Below, piece by piece: positions 26,297-35,154 of a stretch of DNA of 64,000 nucleotides (the first letter of the stretch is position 1; each line of letters opens with the position of its first letter). Origin of the DNA: Candidatus Neomarinimicrobiota bacterium (lineage in GTDB: Bacteria; Fidelibacterota; UBA2242; B5-G15); NCBI GenBank assembly GCA_017656425.1, contig JACDNV010000003.1, forward strand, positions 166,294 through 230,293, read 5' to 3'. The position numbers were made by a program, and so were the translations under genes. The notes beneath the pieces were generated by a model. The model searched no databases. It was not told the DNA's origin and was given only the letters and a program-made list of their open reading frames with translations.

Positions 26297-27112
26297 ATGT
26301 GTATTAATTTCCAAAAATTAATAAAAGGAGAGAGGTATTCCCAAACAATAAACTATATAAAGAGTAGAATTAATACTTTACCAAAAATATCTATTATACT
26401 CGGATCAGGGCTTGGGATAATCGAAAATCAGATAAATGAAAAAATCTCGGTTGATATGAAAGATATTCCATACTATCCTGTTCCAACTGTAAGCGGGCAC
26501 CATGGAAAAATAGTGTTTGGCAAAATGGGGAATAAGAATGTGATGGCGATATTTGGAAGGTCTCACTATTATGAAGGAATTGGACTTGAAAAGGTAGTAT
26601 TGCCAATTTTACTTCTGTATAAATTAGATATAAAAAAGGTGATAATAACCAATGCGGCAGGAGCTGTGAATCCGAATTTTAGGATTGGTGACTTAGTTTT
26701 ACTAAATGGATACATAAATTTCACTCAGCTGAATATCTTTAAAAATAACTGGGAAAAATCAATACAAAATCCTTTTTCATTATCGCTTAACAATAAAATT
26801 GTACAATCTAATCTGCCTGTGAAACCCAAAACAGGAACATATTGCTGGACAACTGGCCCAAGTTATGAATCTCCTGCTGAAGTAAAATTTATAAGATATC
26901 TCGGTGGTGACCTCGTTGGTATGTCAACCATCCCTGAAGCATTTATGGCAAAAAGACTCGGATTGGATGTTATAGGAATTAGCTTTGTCTCAAACCTTGC
27001 CGTAGGTCTTGCTGAAAAACCGTTATCTCATAAAGAGGTAAAAAAGTCTGTATTATCTAATAAAGAGAACTTTAGCATCTTTATATACAAAGTTGTAACA
27101 GAAATACTTTAA
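26297..27112 (+). CDS. Purine nucleoside phosphorylase
   Basis: This trimeric-type PNP of 271 residues (ATG 26297; an upstream TTG at 26279 is an alternative) cleaves purine nucleosides with phosphate. Family motifs: IILGSGLGII (about 34-43, phosphate loop), PTVSGHHGKIVFG (about 64-76), FGRSHYYEG (about 87-95), VIITNAAGAVNP (about 117-128), GPSYESPAEVKF (about 193) and MSTIPEAFMA (about 212-221). The N-terminus is unclear: a strong GGAGAGAGG at 26327-26335 lies inside the frame, just before the region that aligns with normal PNP starts, but no ATG, GTG or TTG follows it. Confidence 0.93.
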   Translation: MCINFQKLIKGERYSQTINYIKSRINTLPKISIILGSGLGIIENQINEKISVDMKDIPYYPVPTVSGHHGKIVFGKMGNKNVMAIFGRSHYYEGIGLEKVVLPILLLYKLDIKKVIITNAAGAVNPNFRIGDLVLLNGYINFTQLNIFKNNWEKSIQNPFSLSLNNKIVQSNLPVKPKTGTYCWTTGPSYESPAEVKFIRYLGGDLVGMSTIPEAFMAKRLGLDVIGISFVSNLAVGLAEKPLSHKEVKKSVLSNKENFSIFIYKVVTEIL

Positions 27113-27257
27113 AGTGTCAACTATTATAATATTTGTATATGTTCTTTTCAATTCTCTTTCCCCTTTCGTAATAATTGTTTAATATTTAATTGCTAATTGA
27201 AAGAATATTCTAAAAAGTTCACATAAATGGCAGGGACTTTTTAATAAATGAGTAAAT

Positions 27258-27758
27258 ATGAGCATAGAATATATCTTCAAAAGAAGAAGCATCAGAAAAT
27301 ATCTAAAAAAAGACGTGGAAACTGAAAAAATCGAACTAATATTAAAAGCTGGAATGTCAGCACCGTCAGCACATAACATCCGACCATGGCAATTTATTGT
27401 CATTAAAAAAAGAAATACTCTTGATAAAATAGCCGAATTCCATCCACACGGAAAAATGCTCTCCCAGTCACCAATGGCTATCGCTGTATGTGGTGAACAC
27501 GAAAAATCAACAGATTTCTGGGTACAGGATTGTGCCGCAGCTACTGAAAACATGCTATTGAGTCTACCAGCTTTAGGTCTGGGCGGTGTATGGATCGGCG
27601 TTTATCCAAACCACCATGAAAATAAAGAAATATTAGATTTAATAGGCATTCCAAAACATATAACACTATTCTCAATTATATCAATAGGTTATCCAGATGA
27701 AGAAAAACCGCCCAAAGCACTATATGAAGAATCAAAGATTCACTACGAAAAATGGTGA
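27258..27758 (+). CDS. Nitroreductase family flavoprotein
   Basis: This 166-residue member of the FMN-dependent nitroreductase family has FKRRSIRKYLKKDV (about 6-19, FMN-phosphate contact), AGMSAPSAHNIRPWQFIVI (about 31-49), VQDCAAATENMLLSLPALGLGGVW (in parts, about 96-119) and SIGYPDEEKPP at the end. It is in the short-chain range for the family and would act as a homodimer in the cytosol reducing an unknown acceptor with NAD(P)H. It leads a short plus-strand run with the cation exchanger 6 bp downstream. Confidence 0.92.
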   Translation: MSIEYIFKRRSIRKYLKKDVETEKIELILKAGMSAPSAHNIRPWQFIVIKKRNTLDKIAEFHPHGKMLSQSPMAIAVCGEHEKSTDFWVQDCAAATENMLLSLPALGLGGVWIGVYPNHHENKEILDLIGIPKHITLFSIISIGYPDEEKPPKALYEESKIHYEKW

Positions 27759-27764
27759 AGCATA

Positions 27765-28700
27765 ATGATTGGGTTTATATACTTAATAGTTGGCGTACTT
27801 CTCCTTTATTATGGAGCAGAATATTTGATTAAAGGAGGCTCCTCGATAGCATTAGCCGCAGGAGTAAAAAAGATTGTTATTGGACTGACAGTGGTTGCTT
27901 TTGGAACTTCTTTACCGGAATTTGTCGTAAGTTTTTTTTCAGCTTTAAAAAAGGTGGATAGTGTTTGTGTTGGTAATGTTATTGGAAGTAATATTATAAA
28001 TATATTACTTGTTCTTGGCATAGCATCCATTATAAGACCTATAAATTCATCAAGACGTGTAATTACTCTTGACATCCCGTTTTTACTATTTTTAACCCTT
28101 TTATTTATATTTATTTCAAGAGATGGCAAGCTTTCAAGAATCGACGGGGTAATACTATTTGCTATTTTTCTTACATATATGATATACATATTATCGAGAA
28201 GGAAAAGTGAAAACTTAGCTGACATCGATCATAATACAAAAGGTAATACTTTAAAATATATAATTTTTACTATGGGAGGATTACTTGGATTGATTATAGG
28301 AGGTAATTTCACGGTAAGAGGAGCAGTTAAGGTAGCGCAGCTTTTTGGAATACCGGAGCTATTTATAGGTCTTACAATAGTAGCACTCGGAACATCACTA
28401 CCAGAACTTTTTACAAGTATCCTCGCAATAATAAGAAAAGAACAGGACATCTCTCTTGGCAACATAATAGGAAGTAATTTATTCAACATTGCCTTTATAC
28501 TTGGCTTTATTGCAATTTTCAACCCAATAAAAGTCGAACTTTCTGTAATTAAGTTTGACAACCTATTTATGTTATCTATAACAATTCTACTTGCAATCTT
28601 TCTTTACACTGGGGGAAAAATATCCCGGTTTGAAGGGATCATATTTGTTTTAATATACTTCTTATATGTCAGCAAATTAATAGTAGAAGTAACTGGATAA
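27765..28700 (+). CDS. Calcium/sodium antiporter (CaCA family, YrbG-like)
   Basis: This 311-residue, about 10-TM protein shows the two inverted alpha repeats of the Ca/Na exchanger superfamily. Repeat 1 has VVAFGTSLPEFVVSF (about 43-57) and GNVIGSNIINILLVLG; repeat 2 has IVALGTSLPELFTS (about 205-218) and GNIIGSNLFNIAFILG. The acidic residue in each GTSLPE is the cation ligand in this family. Ca2+/Na+ exchange is the usual activity. It lies between the nitroreductase and hydrolase genes with gaps of 6 and 11 bp. Confidence 0.93.
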   Translation: MIGFIYLIVGVLLLYYGAEYLIKGGSSIALAAGVKKIVIGLTVVAFGTSLPEFVVSFFSALKKVDSVCVGNVIGSNIINILLVLGIASIIRPINSSRRVITLDIPFLLFLTLLFIFISRDGKLSRIDGVILFAIFLTYMIYILSRRKSENLADIDHNTKGNTLKYIIFTMGGLLGLIIGGNFTVRGAVKVAQLFGIPELFIGLTIVALGTSLPELFTSILAIIRKEQDISLGNIIGSNLFNIAFILGFIAIFNPIKVELSVIKFDNLFMLSITILLAIFLYTGGKISRFEGIIFVLIYFLYVSKLIVEVTG

Positions 28701-28711
28701 ATGGTTAAGGT

Positions 28712-29506
28712 ATGATAATTGGCGTTTATCAATTTTCACCGAGATGGGCAGATGTAGATTACAACCTGTCAAGAATTACCGAGACACTATTTAAATATAA
28801 AGATGTGGACCTGTGGGTGCTCCCTGAGTTATGCACAACCGGATATTATTTCGAAAATATCAAAAAGATGGAGGAATTAGCTGAATTTTTCCCTAAGGGG
28901 AAAACATCCAAAGTAATGCTTGAAACTACCAGAAATATAAAAACATCAGTTATAATGGGAGTAATGGAAAAGCTTGGTGATAGATATTTCAACAGTGCTG
29001 CGGTATTTAGCAAAGGTAATTTTATAGGTATTTACAGAAAAATTCATCTTTTTAATACTGAAAAAGAAATTTTTGCTCCGGGATTCGAATATCCGCAGGT
29101 ATTTACCATAGATGATGTAAAAATTGGTGTGATGATATGTTTTGACTGGATTTTTCCAGAAGTCACACGGTCCCTTGCGCTAAGTGGTGCTATGATAATA
29201 GCACATCCTGCAAATCTTGTATTACCATATTGTCAGAACGCTATGACAACACGCAGTATTGAAAACCGTGTTTTCACTGTTACGGCAAACAGAGTAGGAA
29301 TGGAAATAATCGGGAAAAAATCATATCTGAAATTCACTGGAAAGAGCCAAGTAACAAGTCCCGACGGCAAAGTACTTGGTTCTCTATCTGATAAAGAGGA
29401 AAATGTTCTCATAGTAGAAATAGATCCGGAGGAAGCTCTTGATAAAAACATTACAGAGAATAACAACCTATTCGAAGACAGACATCCTGACCTGTATAGA
29501 TTATGA
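28712..29506 (+). CDS. Carbon-nitrogen hydrolase (nitrilase superfamily)
   Basis: The 264 residues carry the Glu-Lys-Cys triad of the nitrilase superfamily: Glu in LPELCTTGYYF (about 40), Lys in IYRKIHLFNTE (about 110) and Cys in GVMICFDWIFPE (about 144). Length and architecture fit a single-domain amidase such as an omega-amidase or N-carbamoyl hydrolase. The exact substrate (amide, nitrile or carbamoyl) cannot be fixed from the motifs. Cytosolic, and last gene of a three-gene run with the antiporter and nitroreductase. Confidence 0.9.
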   Translation: MIIGVYQFSPRWADVDYNLSRITETLFKYKDVDLWVLPELCTTGYYFENIKKMEELAEFFPKGKTSKVMLETTRNIKTSVIMGVMEKLGDRYFNSAAVFSKGNFIGIYRKIHLFNTEKEIFAPGFEYPQVFTIDDVKIGVMICFDWIFPEVTRSLALSGAMIIAHPANLVLPYCQNAMTTRSIENRVFTVTANRVGMEIIGKKSYLKFTGKSQVTSPDGKVLGSLSDKEENVLIVEIDPEEALDKNITENNNLFEDRHPDLYRL

Positions 29507-29699
29507 TATATCAATAAGGAAGAATGGTTCTAATAAAAATTCAATCTAATTACCATGTAATGATGTAGAAAGAACTGCTATAAAAAGGAGATATATTTAT
29601 AATTCTATCGTTGTCGCTGTATTATTATTGACATCTTTAATAATTCTTGTTTTTAGATAACCTTAAGATTAAATTTTTCTGGTATTGATATTTTTTGAA

Positions 29700-30476
29700 A
29701 TGAAAAAAATTATATCATTGGCAAATCAAAAAGGGGGCGTGGGTAAAACCACTTCGGCTATTAATATTGGTGCTTGTCTTGGAGTATCGGAGATAAAAAC
29801 ATTGATTGTCGATATAGACCCTCAGTCTAACGCAACTCTCGGTTTCGGAATCGACCACAAAAACCTTGTAAATAGTATTTACGAAATACTGATAGGAAAA
29901 GCAGACGTACGAGACACAATACAAAAAACTGAAATCCCTTATGTGGACATTTTACCGTCCGCTACAAGGCTTGTAGGAGCGGAAGTAGAACTTATAGATT
30001 TACCAGAAAGAGAATCAATTCTGAAAAAACATTTAGAAAAAATTAAAGATGATTATCAATATATTATTATTGACTGTCCCCCAAGCCTGGGACTTTTGAC
30101 AGTAAATGCACTTACGGCATCAGACACGGTCATAATTCCAATCCAGTGTGAATACTTTGCGATGGAAGGTCTGGGACAACTTTTAAACACCATTAGGCTG
30201 GTTCAAAAAAGTTTAAATAGGAATTTACAGATTGAAGGGGTATTACTTACCATGTTTGATACACGATTGAAACTGTCTCAGGAAGTAGCAGAACAGGTTA
30301 AAAGCCACTTTGGAGAAAAAGTTTATAAAACTATAATAAGACGAAACGTTCGCCTAGGCGAGGCACCAAGCTTTGGGAAACCAATTATACTTTATGATGC
30401 AAATTCTGCTGGGGCACAGGATTATCTATCATTAATAGGTGAAATACTGGAGAGAAATGGCGAAAAGATTAGGTAA
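29700..30476 (+). CDS. parA: Chromosome partitioning ATPase ParA (Soj)
   Basis: Starting at the ATG 29700 (an in-frame TTG at 29685 lacks a ribosome site), this is a 258-residue ParA/Soj. The deviant Walker A LANQKGGVGKTTSAINIG lies at about 7-24, Walker A' DIDPQSNATLGFG at about 40-52 and Walker B IIIDCPPSLGLLT at about 120-132. It lacks an N-terminal HTH, so it is the chromosomal type. It overlaps parB by 20 bp. The pair drives segregation of the origin region, and no plasmid replication gene is near. Confidence 0.95.
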   Translation: MKKIISLANQKGGVGKTTSAINIGACLGVSEIKTLIVDIDPQSNATLGFGIDHKNLVNSIYEILIGKADVRDTIQKTEIPYVDILPSATRLVGAEVELIDLPERESILKKHLEKIKDDYQYIIIDCPPSLGLLTVNALTASDTVIIPIQCEYFAMEGLGQLLNTIRLVQKSLNRNLQIEGVLLTMFDTRLKLSQEVAEQVKSHFGEKVYKTIIRRNVRLGEAPSFGKPIILYDANSAGAQDYLSLIGEILERNGEKIR

Positions 30477-31314
30477 GGGATTAGACGCTATAATTCCTGA
30501 CTTATCAAAAGATATTGAATCTGAATATAGAATCGCTGAGATAGAAATCGATAATATCAGAGTGAATCCACTACAGCCAAGGAAAGAATTTAATGATGAA
30601 AGAATGGAAGAATTAAGGAAATCTGTAAAAGAAAAAGGTATTATTCAGCCTATAACGGTGCGAGCTATTGGTGATAGTTATGAACTTATAGCGGGAGAAA
30701 GAAGGTTAAGGGCTGCCCGCGATGTAGGGCTAAAAACTATCCCGGCTTATATCATTCCTGTTGACACTGACGTGGAATTGGTGGAACTTGCTCTGATAGA
30801 AAATCTACAGAGAGAGGATTTAAATCCCATAGAAGAGGCAAATGCTTATCACGTACTTGCTAATGCTTTTAATCTTTCCCATGAGGAAATAGCCCGCAGA
30901 GTGGGCAAAGATAGATCAACAATTACAAATTCATTGAGACTACTTAATCTGCCAGAGCAGATAAAGAATGACCTCAAAAATGGTGTCTTGACTCAAGGGC
31001 ATGCCAGAGCAATTCTTTCAATTAAGGATGAAAAAACTCAGATCAAGATCTGGGAAAGAATAAAAAAAGCAAACTTAAGCGTAAGAAAAGTCGAAGGTAT
31101 TGTCAGAAAATATGAAAAAAAGGAACAGTTAAAAAGAGAACAAAAGGAGGAATTATCACCTTTTGTAAAAGATATTGAGCAAAAATTAAGGCACTTTTTT
31201 GGAACTAAAGTAAAAATAAATGGTAATGAAAGTAAAGGTAAGATTGAAATTGAGTATTATTCATCCGAAGATCTCAATAGAGTCCTGGAATTGATTGAAA
31301 ATAAAGGGGAATGA
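30457..31314 (+). CDS. parB: Chromosome partitioning protein ParB
   Basis: The ATG at 30457 (GGAG upstream, inside parA) gives 285 residues starting MAKRLGKGLDAIIPDL, a classical ParB N-terminus with the ParA-stimulating basic motif. The ParB/Srx CTP-binding domain includes LQPRKEF, GIIQPITVR and the diagnostic AGERRLRAARD (about 78-88). The central helix-turn-helix (about 120-170, IARRVGKDRSTITNSLRLL) binds parS, and the C-terminal dimerisation region follows. I did not see a parS-like 16-bp palindrome nearby. Its stop overlaps the next gene's start (ATGA). Confidence 0.95.
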   Translation: MAKRLGKGLDAIIPDLSKDIESEYRIAEIEIDNIRVNPLQPRKEFNDERMEELRKSVKEKGIIQPITVRAIGDSYELIAGERRLRAARDVGLKTIPAYIIPVDTDVELVELALIENLQREDLNPIEEANAYHVLANAFNLSHEEIARRVGKDRSTITNSLRLLNLPEQIKNDLKNGVLTQGHARAILSIKDEKTQIKIWERIKKANLSVRKVEGIVRKYEKKEQLKREQKEELSPFVKDIEQKLRHFFGTKVKINGNESKGKIEIEYYSSEDLNRVLELIENKGE

Positions 31315-32135
31315 GCTTGACAAAAGGTTATTACATATTTCAGTTAATAACAAGTGAAAAGAAAAAACCATTTTCGATAAAGGTAAGTACAAACTTTTTA
31401 AAAATTTTTATAATCATAATACTCACCTTAATCGTTACCATTGGGATTTTTACCTATATCTATTTACCTAAGGCAATAAACTATGATAAACTGATGGGAG
31501 AAAACGAAAAATTGATAAAGGATAGGTTAAAAATAATCAAAATATTATCGGATTATAATAGAATAAAACAGATAGATCATTATATAAGATCAGTATTGGG
31601 AGCTGACCTTGCTCTATCAGGACCTGATACCTCATACATGTCTGAAACCGATGAAAACTTTGATGCAAAACTTCTAGAAAATAAATCTCTTGAGATAAGT
31701 TTCCTTGATAACATGCCAATAACACCACCAGTTGACGGAGGATATATCACACAGGGTTTTGTTACTGATAACCTTTTTGAAGAAGATAATCACTATGGCA
31801 TTGACATAGCAGCACCAGAAGGAGCTCCGGTAAAAGCAGCCGCATCAGGCATTGTTATTTTTTCGAACTGGTCATATCACTATGGTAACATGATAATCAT
31901 TTATCATCAGGGCGGATACTTTTCAATATATGGACACAACTCAAGAAATATTGCAAGAGAGCATCAGATGGTTGAAAGAGGTGAGGTAATAGCATTTGTG
32001 GGAAACACTGGAGAGAGCGAGGGACCGCATCTTCACTTTGAAATATGGAAAGATGGTATGCCAATAGACCCCCAAAAAATTATATATGCCTACAAGGATA
32101 AAAATATATCATTTAGCAGTATGGAGGTTAAGTGA
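31311..32135 (+). CDS. M23 family peptidoglycan endopeptidase, membrane anchored
   Basis: This 274-residue protein has a short cytoplasmic N-terminus and one TM helix (about 28-50). A linker precedes the LytM/M23 domain (about 140-262), whose zinc ligands show as HYGIDIAAPEG (His and Asp, about 160) and HLHFEIW (His about 240). It would cut peptide cross-links in the periplasm. It overlaps parB by 4 bp and the bactofilin gene by 4 bp. M23 plus bactofilin is a known cell-shape pairing, e.g. in Helicobacter, so a shape role is likely. Confidence 0.93.
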   Translation: MSLTKGYYIFQLITSEKKKPFSIKVSTNFLKIFIIIILTLIVTIGIFTYIYLPKAINYDKLMGENEKLIKDRLKIIKILSDYNRIKQIDHYIRSVLGADLALSGPDTSYMSETDENFDAKLLENKSLEISFLDNMPITPPVDGGYITQGFVTDNLFEEDNHYGIDIAAPEGAPVKAAASGIVIFSNWSYHYGNMIIIYHQGGYFSIYGHNSRNIAREHQMVERGEVIAFVGNTGESEGPHLHFEIWKDGMPIDPQKIIYAYKDKNISFSSMEVK

Positions 32136-32515
32136 TTAAGGGAAAAGAAGCTGCTGTAAACACAATAATAGGCGAAGGTGCAACCATAGAGGGTGATATT
32201 AGACTTGACGGTAATATTCTTGTCTATGGCAATATAATAGGGAATATAGAAACCAAAGGTACAATTACTATAGCAGCTGGAGCAGATATAAAAGGAAAAC
32301 TTATTGGGAATGACATTTTGATAAGTGGTAATGTTGAAGGAAATATTTACGCAGTTGGTAGGGTTGCACTAAGTAACAAAGCTAATCTTAAGGGAGATGT
32401 GACAGCAAAAACAATTTCTATCGAAGAGGGCGCAAAATTTGAAGGTAGATGTGACATGAAAGGTTATAAACCTTCAAAGGAAAGTGAAAAAATTGATAAA
32501 AAAACATCTCTCTAA
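32132..32515 (+). CDS. Bactofilin
   Basis: The GTG start at 32132 overlaps the M23 stop. The 127 residues contain a central domain of short beta repeats (IIGEGATIEGDIRLDGNILVYG in parts, GNIETKGTITIAAGADIKG, GNVEGNIYAVGRVAL) that forms the bactofilin right-handed beta-helix, with disordered ends. It polymerises without nucleotide and usually recruits wall enzymes to curved or polar sites. Gene order ParA-ParB-M23-bactofilin suggests one module for placing origins and shaping the wall. Confidence 0.95.
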   Translation: MIKGKEAAVNTIIGEGATIEGDIRLDGNILVYGNIIGNIETKGTITIAAGADIKGKLIGNDILISGNVEGNIYAVGRVALSNKANLKGDVTAKTISIEEGAKFEGRCDMKGYKPSKESEKIDKKTSL

Positions 32516-32732
32516 GGAAAATATAAATTTCATTGGATATCTGGGCATAGGATTAAATATAGCAATAACAATCTTCATATTCGTAATGATAGGATATTTT
32601 GTTGATAAAAAGTTCAATACTTTACCTCAGGGCACTATTCTTGGAGGACTTGCTGGATTTATTTTTGGAATGAGAACTCTTTTTTTAACAGTAAAAAAGG
32701 TCTCTTCCAAGAAGGAAGATAAAAAAAATTGA
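32484..32732 (+). CDS. atpZ: ATP synthase accessory protein AtpZ-like
   Basis: This 82-residue protein has two TM helices (about 17-38 and 47-67) joined by VDKKFNTLPQGTILGGLAGFIFG (in parts), typical of the AtpZ/ATPase_gene1 family found at the head of atp operons. The GTG at 32484 lies 32 bp inside the bactofilin gene, with AAGGA just upstream. An in-frame TTG at 32493 is an alternative start. It is thought to help Mg2+ entry or assembly of the Fo part. Confidence 0.85.
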   Translation: MKKLIKKHLSKENINFIGYLGIGLNIAITIFIFVMIGYFVDKKFNTLPQGTILGGLAGFIFGMRTLFLTVKKVSSKKEDKKN

Positions 32733-33076
32733 TTTTTGTTGTTAAGTATATATTTGTTATCTATCTGCTAAATTTTATATATTGCCTTATCCACGAAATA
32801 GAACATATTGGCGAGCTTGTACTAATAAAATTGGTTATAACACCCTTATTTATGCCTACTTTTTATGTTATTTACAAAAATAGAGATAGAAACTTAATAT
32901 TTTATATTTTTAAGTACATCAGTTTTATTATAATTAGGCTGATTATTATCTCAATTTTTATAATATTGATATTTAAATATGGTAGCTTTAACTTCAATGC
33001 CATCTTAGGTGGTTCTTTGTCACTATATATTTATCTATTGGGAATAGAAGTTTTTACACTTTTAAAAGAACATTGA
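32729..33076 (+). CDS. AtpI-like small membrane protein of the atp operon
   Basis: This very hydrophobic 115-residue protein has about four TM helices (roughly 3-22, 30-48, 60-85 and 90-110). It sits where ATP synthase subunit I normally lies, between atpZ and atpB. Its TTG start overlaps the atpZ stop by 4 bp. Sequence likeness to the AtpI family (PF03899) is suggestive (four helices, ILGGSLSLYIYLLGI near the end) but weak. AtpI helps assemble the c-ring in species tested. Confidence 0.6.
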   Translation: MIFVVKYIFVIYLLNFIYCLIHEIEHIGELVLIKLVITPLFMPTFYVIYKNRDRNLIFYIFKYISFIIIRLIIISIFIILIFKYGSFNFNAILGGSLSLYIYLLGIEVFTLLKEH

Positions 33077-33083
33077 TTAAAGT

Positions 33084-33878
33084 ATGGAAAAATCAGGTAG
33101 CTTCATATTAGAATATTTAAAAGACACAAAATACTATGAATTATTTGGTCACAAGATACAGCTACCACAATTACCACCAATTAACATCCTAGGCATCAGT
33201 ATTGATTTATCTATAACCAGAAACGTTGTTTTGCTATTCATTTCGTCACTTATAATATTCCTATCATTTTATTTTTCATTCAGGAAAGAAAAATTGATAC
33301 CTAACAGATTCGCTCTTTTACTTGAATATATCATAATATTTATCAGGGATAACATTGTATATCCAACGCTCGGACGAAAGTTAGGAGATAAATATTTTCC
33401 TTTTATAGCAACACTATTTTTGTTTATAATAATTTCAAACCTCATGGGGCTTGTACCTTTTATGGCAAGTCCTACATCAAACCTGAGTGTCACAGCTGGG
33501 TTATCTCTTGTAGTCTTTTTTGTAATATTATATGAGGGAATAAAAACACACGGTTTATTTGGCTATTTTAAGAGTCTGATACCAGGAGGTATACCTTTCT
33601 GGCTAATACCTGTCATGCTCCCCATGGAGATAATAGGGTTACTAATCAGAGTAACTGTTCTTGCAATAAGGTTGTTTGCAAATATGCTTTCTGGACACAT
33701 AAATATAATTATACTGTTTTTTCTGGTAATTTTAACAAAATCATTACTCATAAGTCCATTAGCACTTGGTATTGCAATATTTGTTTCTCTTATTGAATTA
33801 CTAGTAGCTTTTATTCAAGCTTATATTTTTTCAATATTAAGCGTAATGTTTATAAGTATGAGTATAAAGTCGCATTAA
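33084..33878 (+). CDS. atpB: ATP synthase Fo subunit a
   Basis: This 264-residue subunit a has the expected five or six TM helices. The essential Arg lies in VLAIRLFANMLSGHI (about 192-206). Other conserved stretches are IISNLMGLVPFMASPTSNLS (in parts, about 115-133) and the C-terminal IELLVAFIQAYIFSILS. It forms the half-channels against the c-ring. It sits 7 bp after the AtpI-like gene and 12 bp before the chosen atpE start. Confidence 0.96.
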   Translation: MEKSGSFILEYLKDTKYYELFGHKIQLPQLPPINILGISIDLSITRNVVLLFISSLIIFLSFYFSFRKEKLIPNRFALLLEYIIIFIRDNIVYPTLGRKLGDKYFPFIATLFLFIIISNLMGLVPFMASPTSNLSVTAGLSLVVFFVILYEGIKTHGLFGYFKSLIPGGIPFWLIPVMLPMEIIGLLIRVTVLAIRLFANMLSGHINIIILFFLVILTKSLLISPLALGIAIFVSLIELLVAFIQAYIFSILSVMFISMSIKSH

Positions 33879-34118
<240 letters not shown>

Positions 34119-34132
34119 ATAGCTGGTAAAAA

Positions 34133-34624
34133 ATGCTTGAAATTGAGCCTGGATTAACTATCTGGACAATTGTAATATTCATAATACTTCTTTTCCTTCT
34201 GAAAAAATATGCATACAAACCTATCAACAATCTTATAAAAAAACAGGAAAACACTATTCGTGGAGCAATTGAACGTGCCACACAACTAAGAATGGAAGCA
34301 GAGGAAAATAAAAAACAATCAGAGAAATTATTAGATCAGGCAAGGATAGAATCCAGAAAAATTATTGATGATGCATTAGAAAAAGCTGAAAAGATAAAAG
34401 AGGGAATTATCGATGAGGCAAGAAAATCTGCAACTCAACTTCTTGAAAAAGCAAAACAGGAAATAGATAGAGAAAAGGCAAAAGCGAAAAAGGATCTCGA
34501 AAGAATACTCGTTGACATTGCCGCTGATTTTACAGAAAAAATATTAAAAAGAAAGGTAACTATTGACGATCAAAGAAAGCTCATTGAAGAATCTTTGAAA
34601 AATATTGGGGATAGACTATCTTGA
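34133..34624 (+). CDS. atpF: ATP synthase Fo subunit b
   Basis: This 163-residue subunit has one N-terminal TM helix (about 9-27, WTIVIFIILLFLLKKYAY) and a long charged coiled-coil stalk to the end. It includes the typical ILVDIAADFTEKIL near the C-terminus, which contacts delta. It is the peripheral stalk that holds F1 against rotation. It overlaps atpH by 4 bp. Confidence 0.95.
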   Translation: MLEIEPGLTIWTIVIFIILLFLLKKYAYKPINNLIKKQENTIRGAIERATQLRMEAEENKKQSEKLLDQARIESRKIIDDALEKAEKIKEGIIDEARKSATQLLEKAKQEIDREKAKAKKDLERILVDIAADFTEKILKRKVTIDDQRKLIEESLKNIGDRLS

Positions 34625-35154
34625 AAAATAGAAAAATAAAAGCAATTGCATCTGCCTTGTATGAAACTTCGACGAAAGAAGGATTTCAACCAGAATTATT
34701 CGAATTTTTAAAACTACTTTACAAATTCTTAAAAGATACTTCCAGTAAACGACCCTTGAAAATAAATACTTCATTTAATTTTATTAATGAAATAGGAGAG
34801 TATTACAGGAGCGAAATAAGAACAATCACCAATTTTCTTTTTGAAGAATACAAATTTTTAAAAATCCCCAAAAATCTGAATAAGCTAATTAACACTCTTG
34901 AAGATATCCATCTTATAGAAACAGGCACAGAAATGGTAAATGTTGAAACCCCCAACGTCCTGGATGAGGATGAAAAAATTAAAATTGAAAACAAATTGAA
35001 AGAGACGCTAAATAAAAAAGTCATCTGTAACTATAAGATAAACCCCGAGCTAATTGGTGGGATTAGAATCCAGATAAAAGATAAACTATTAGACTGTTCT
35101 ATAAAGGGCAGAATAGAAAGAATAAAAAGGGCTATCCTTGAGGAGAAATCATAA
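34621..35154 (+). CDS. atpH: ATP synthase F1 subunit delta
   Basis: The TTG at 34621 overlaps the atpF stop (TTGA). This 177-residue subunit is poorly conserved, as is usual for delta. The C-terminal segment is recognisable: NKKVICNYKINPELIGGIRIQIKDKLLDCSIKGRI, in parts NPELIGGIRIQIKDKLLD, matching the delta motif that ends in a short beta hairpin. The N-terminal half is helical (DTSSKRPLKI, EFLKLLYKFLKD). Position between b and alpha confirms it. Confidence 0.88.
   Translation: MKNRKIKAIASALYETSTKEGFQPELFEFLKLLYKFLKDTSSKRPLKINTSFNFINEIGEYYRSEIRTITNFLFEEYKFLKIPKNLNKLINTLEDIHLIETGTEMVNVETPNVLDEDEKIKIENKLKETLNKKVICNYKINPELIGGIRIQIKDKLLDCSIKGRIERIKRAILEEKS

Noticed and set aside
29507-31314. 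parS site near parAB
   Set aside because: I looked for a 16-bp palindrome of the TGTTTCACGTGAAACA type in and around parAB and found none by eye. It may lie elsewhere in the genome.
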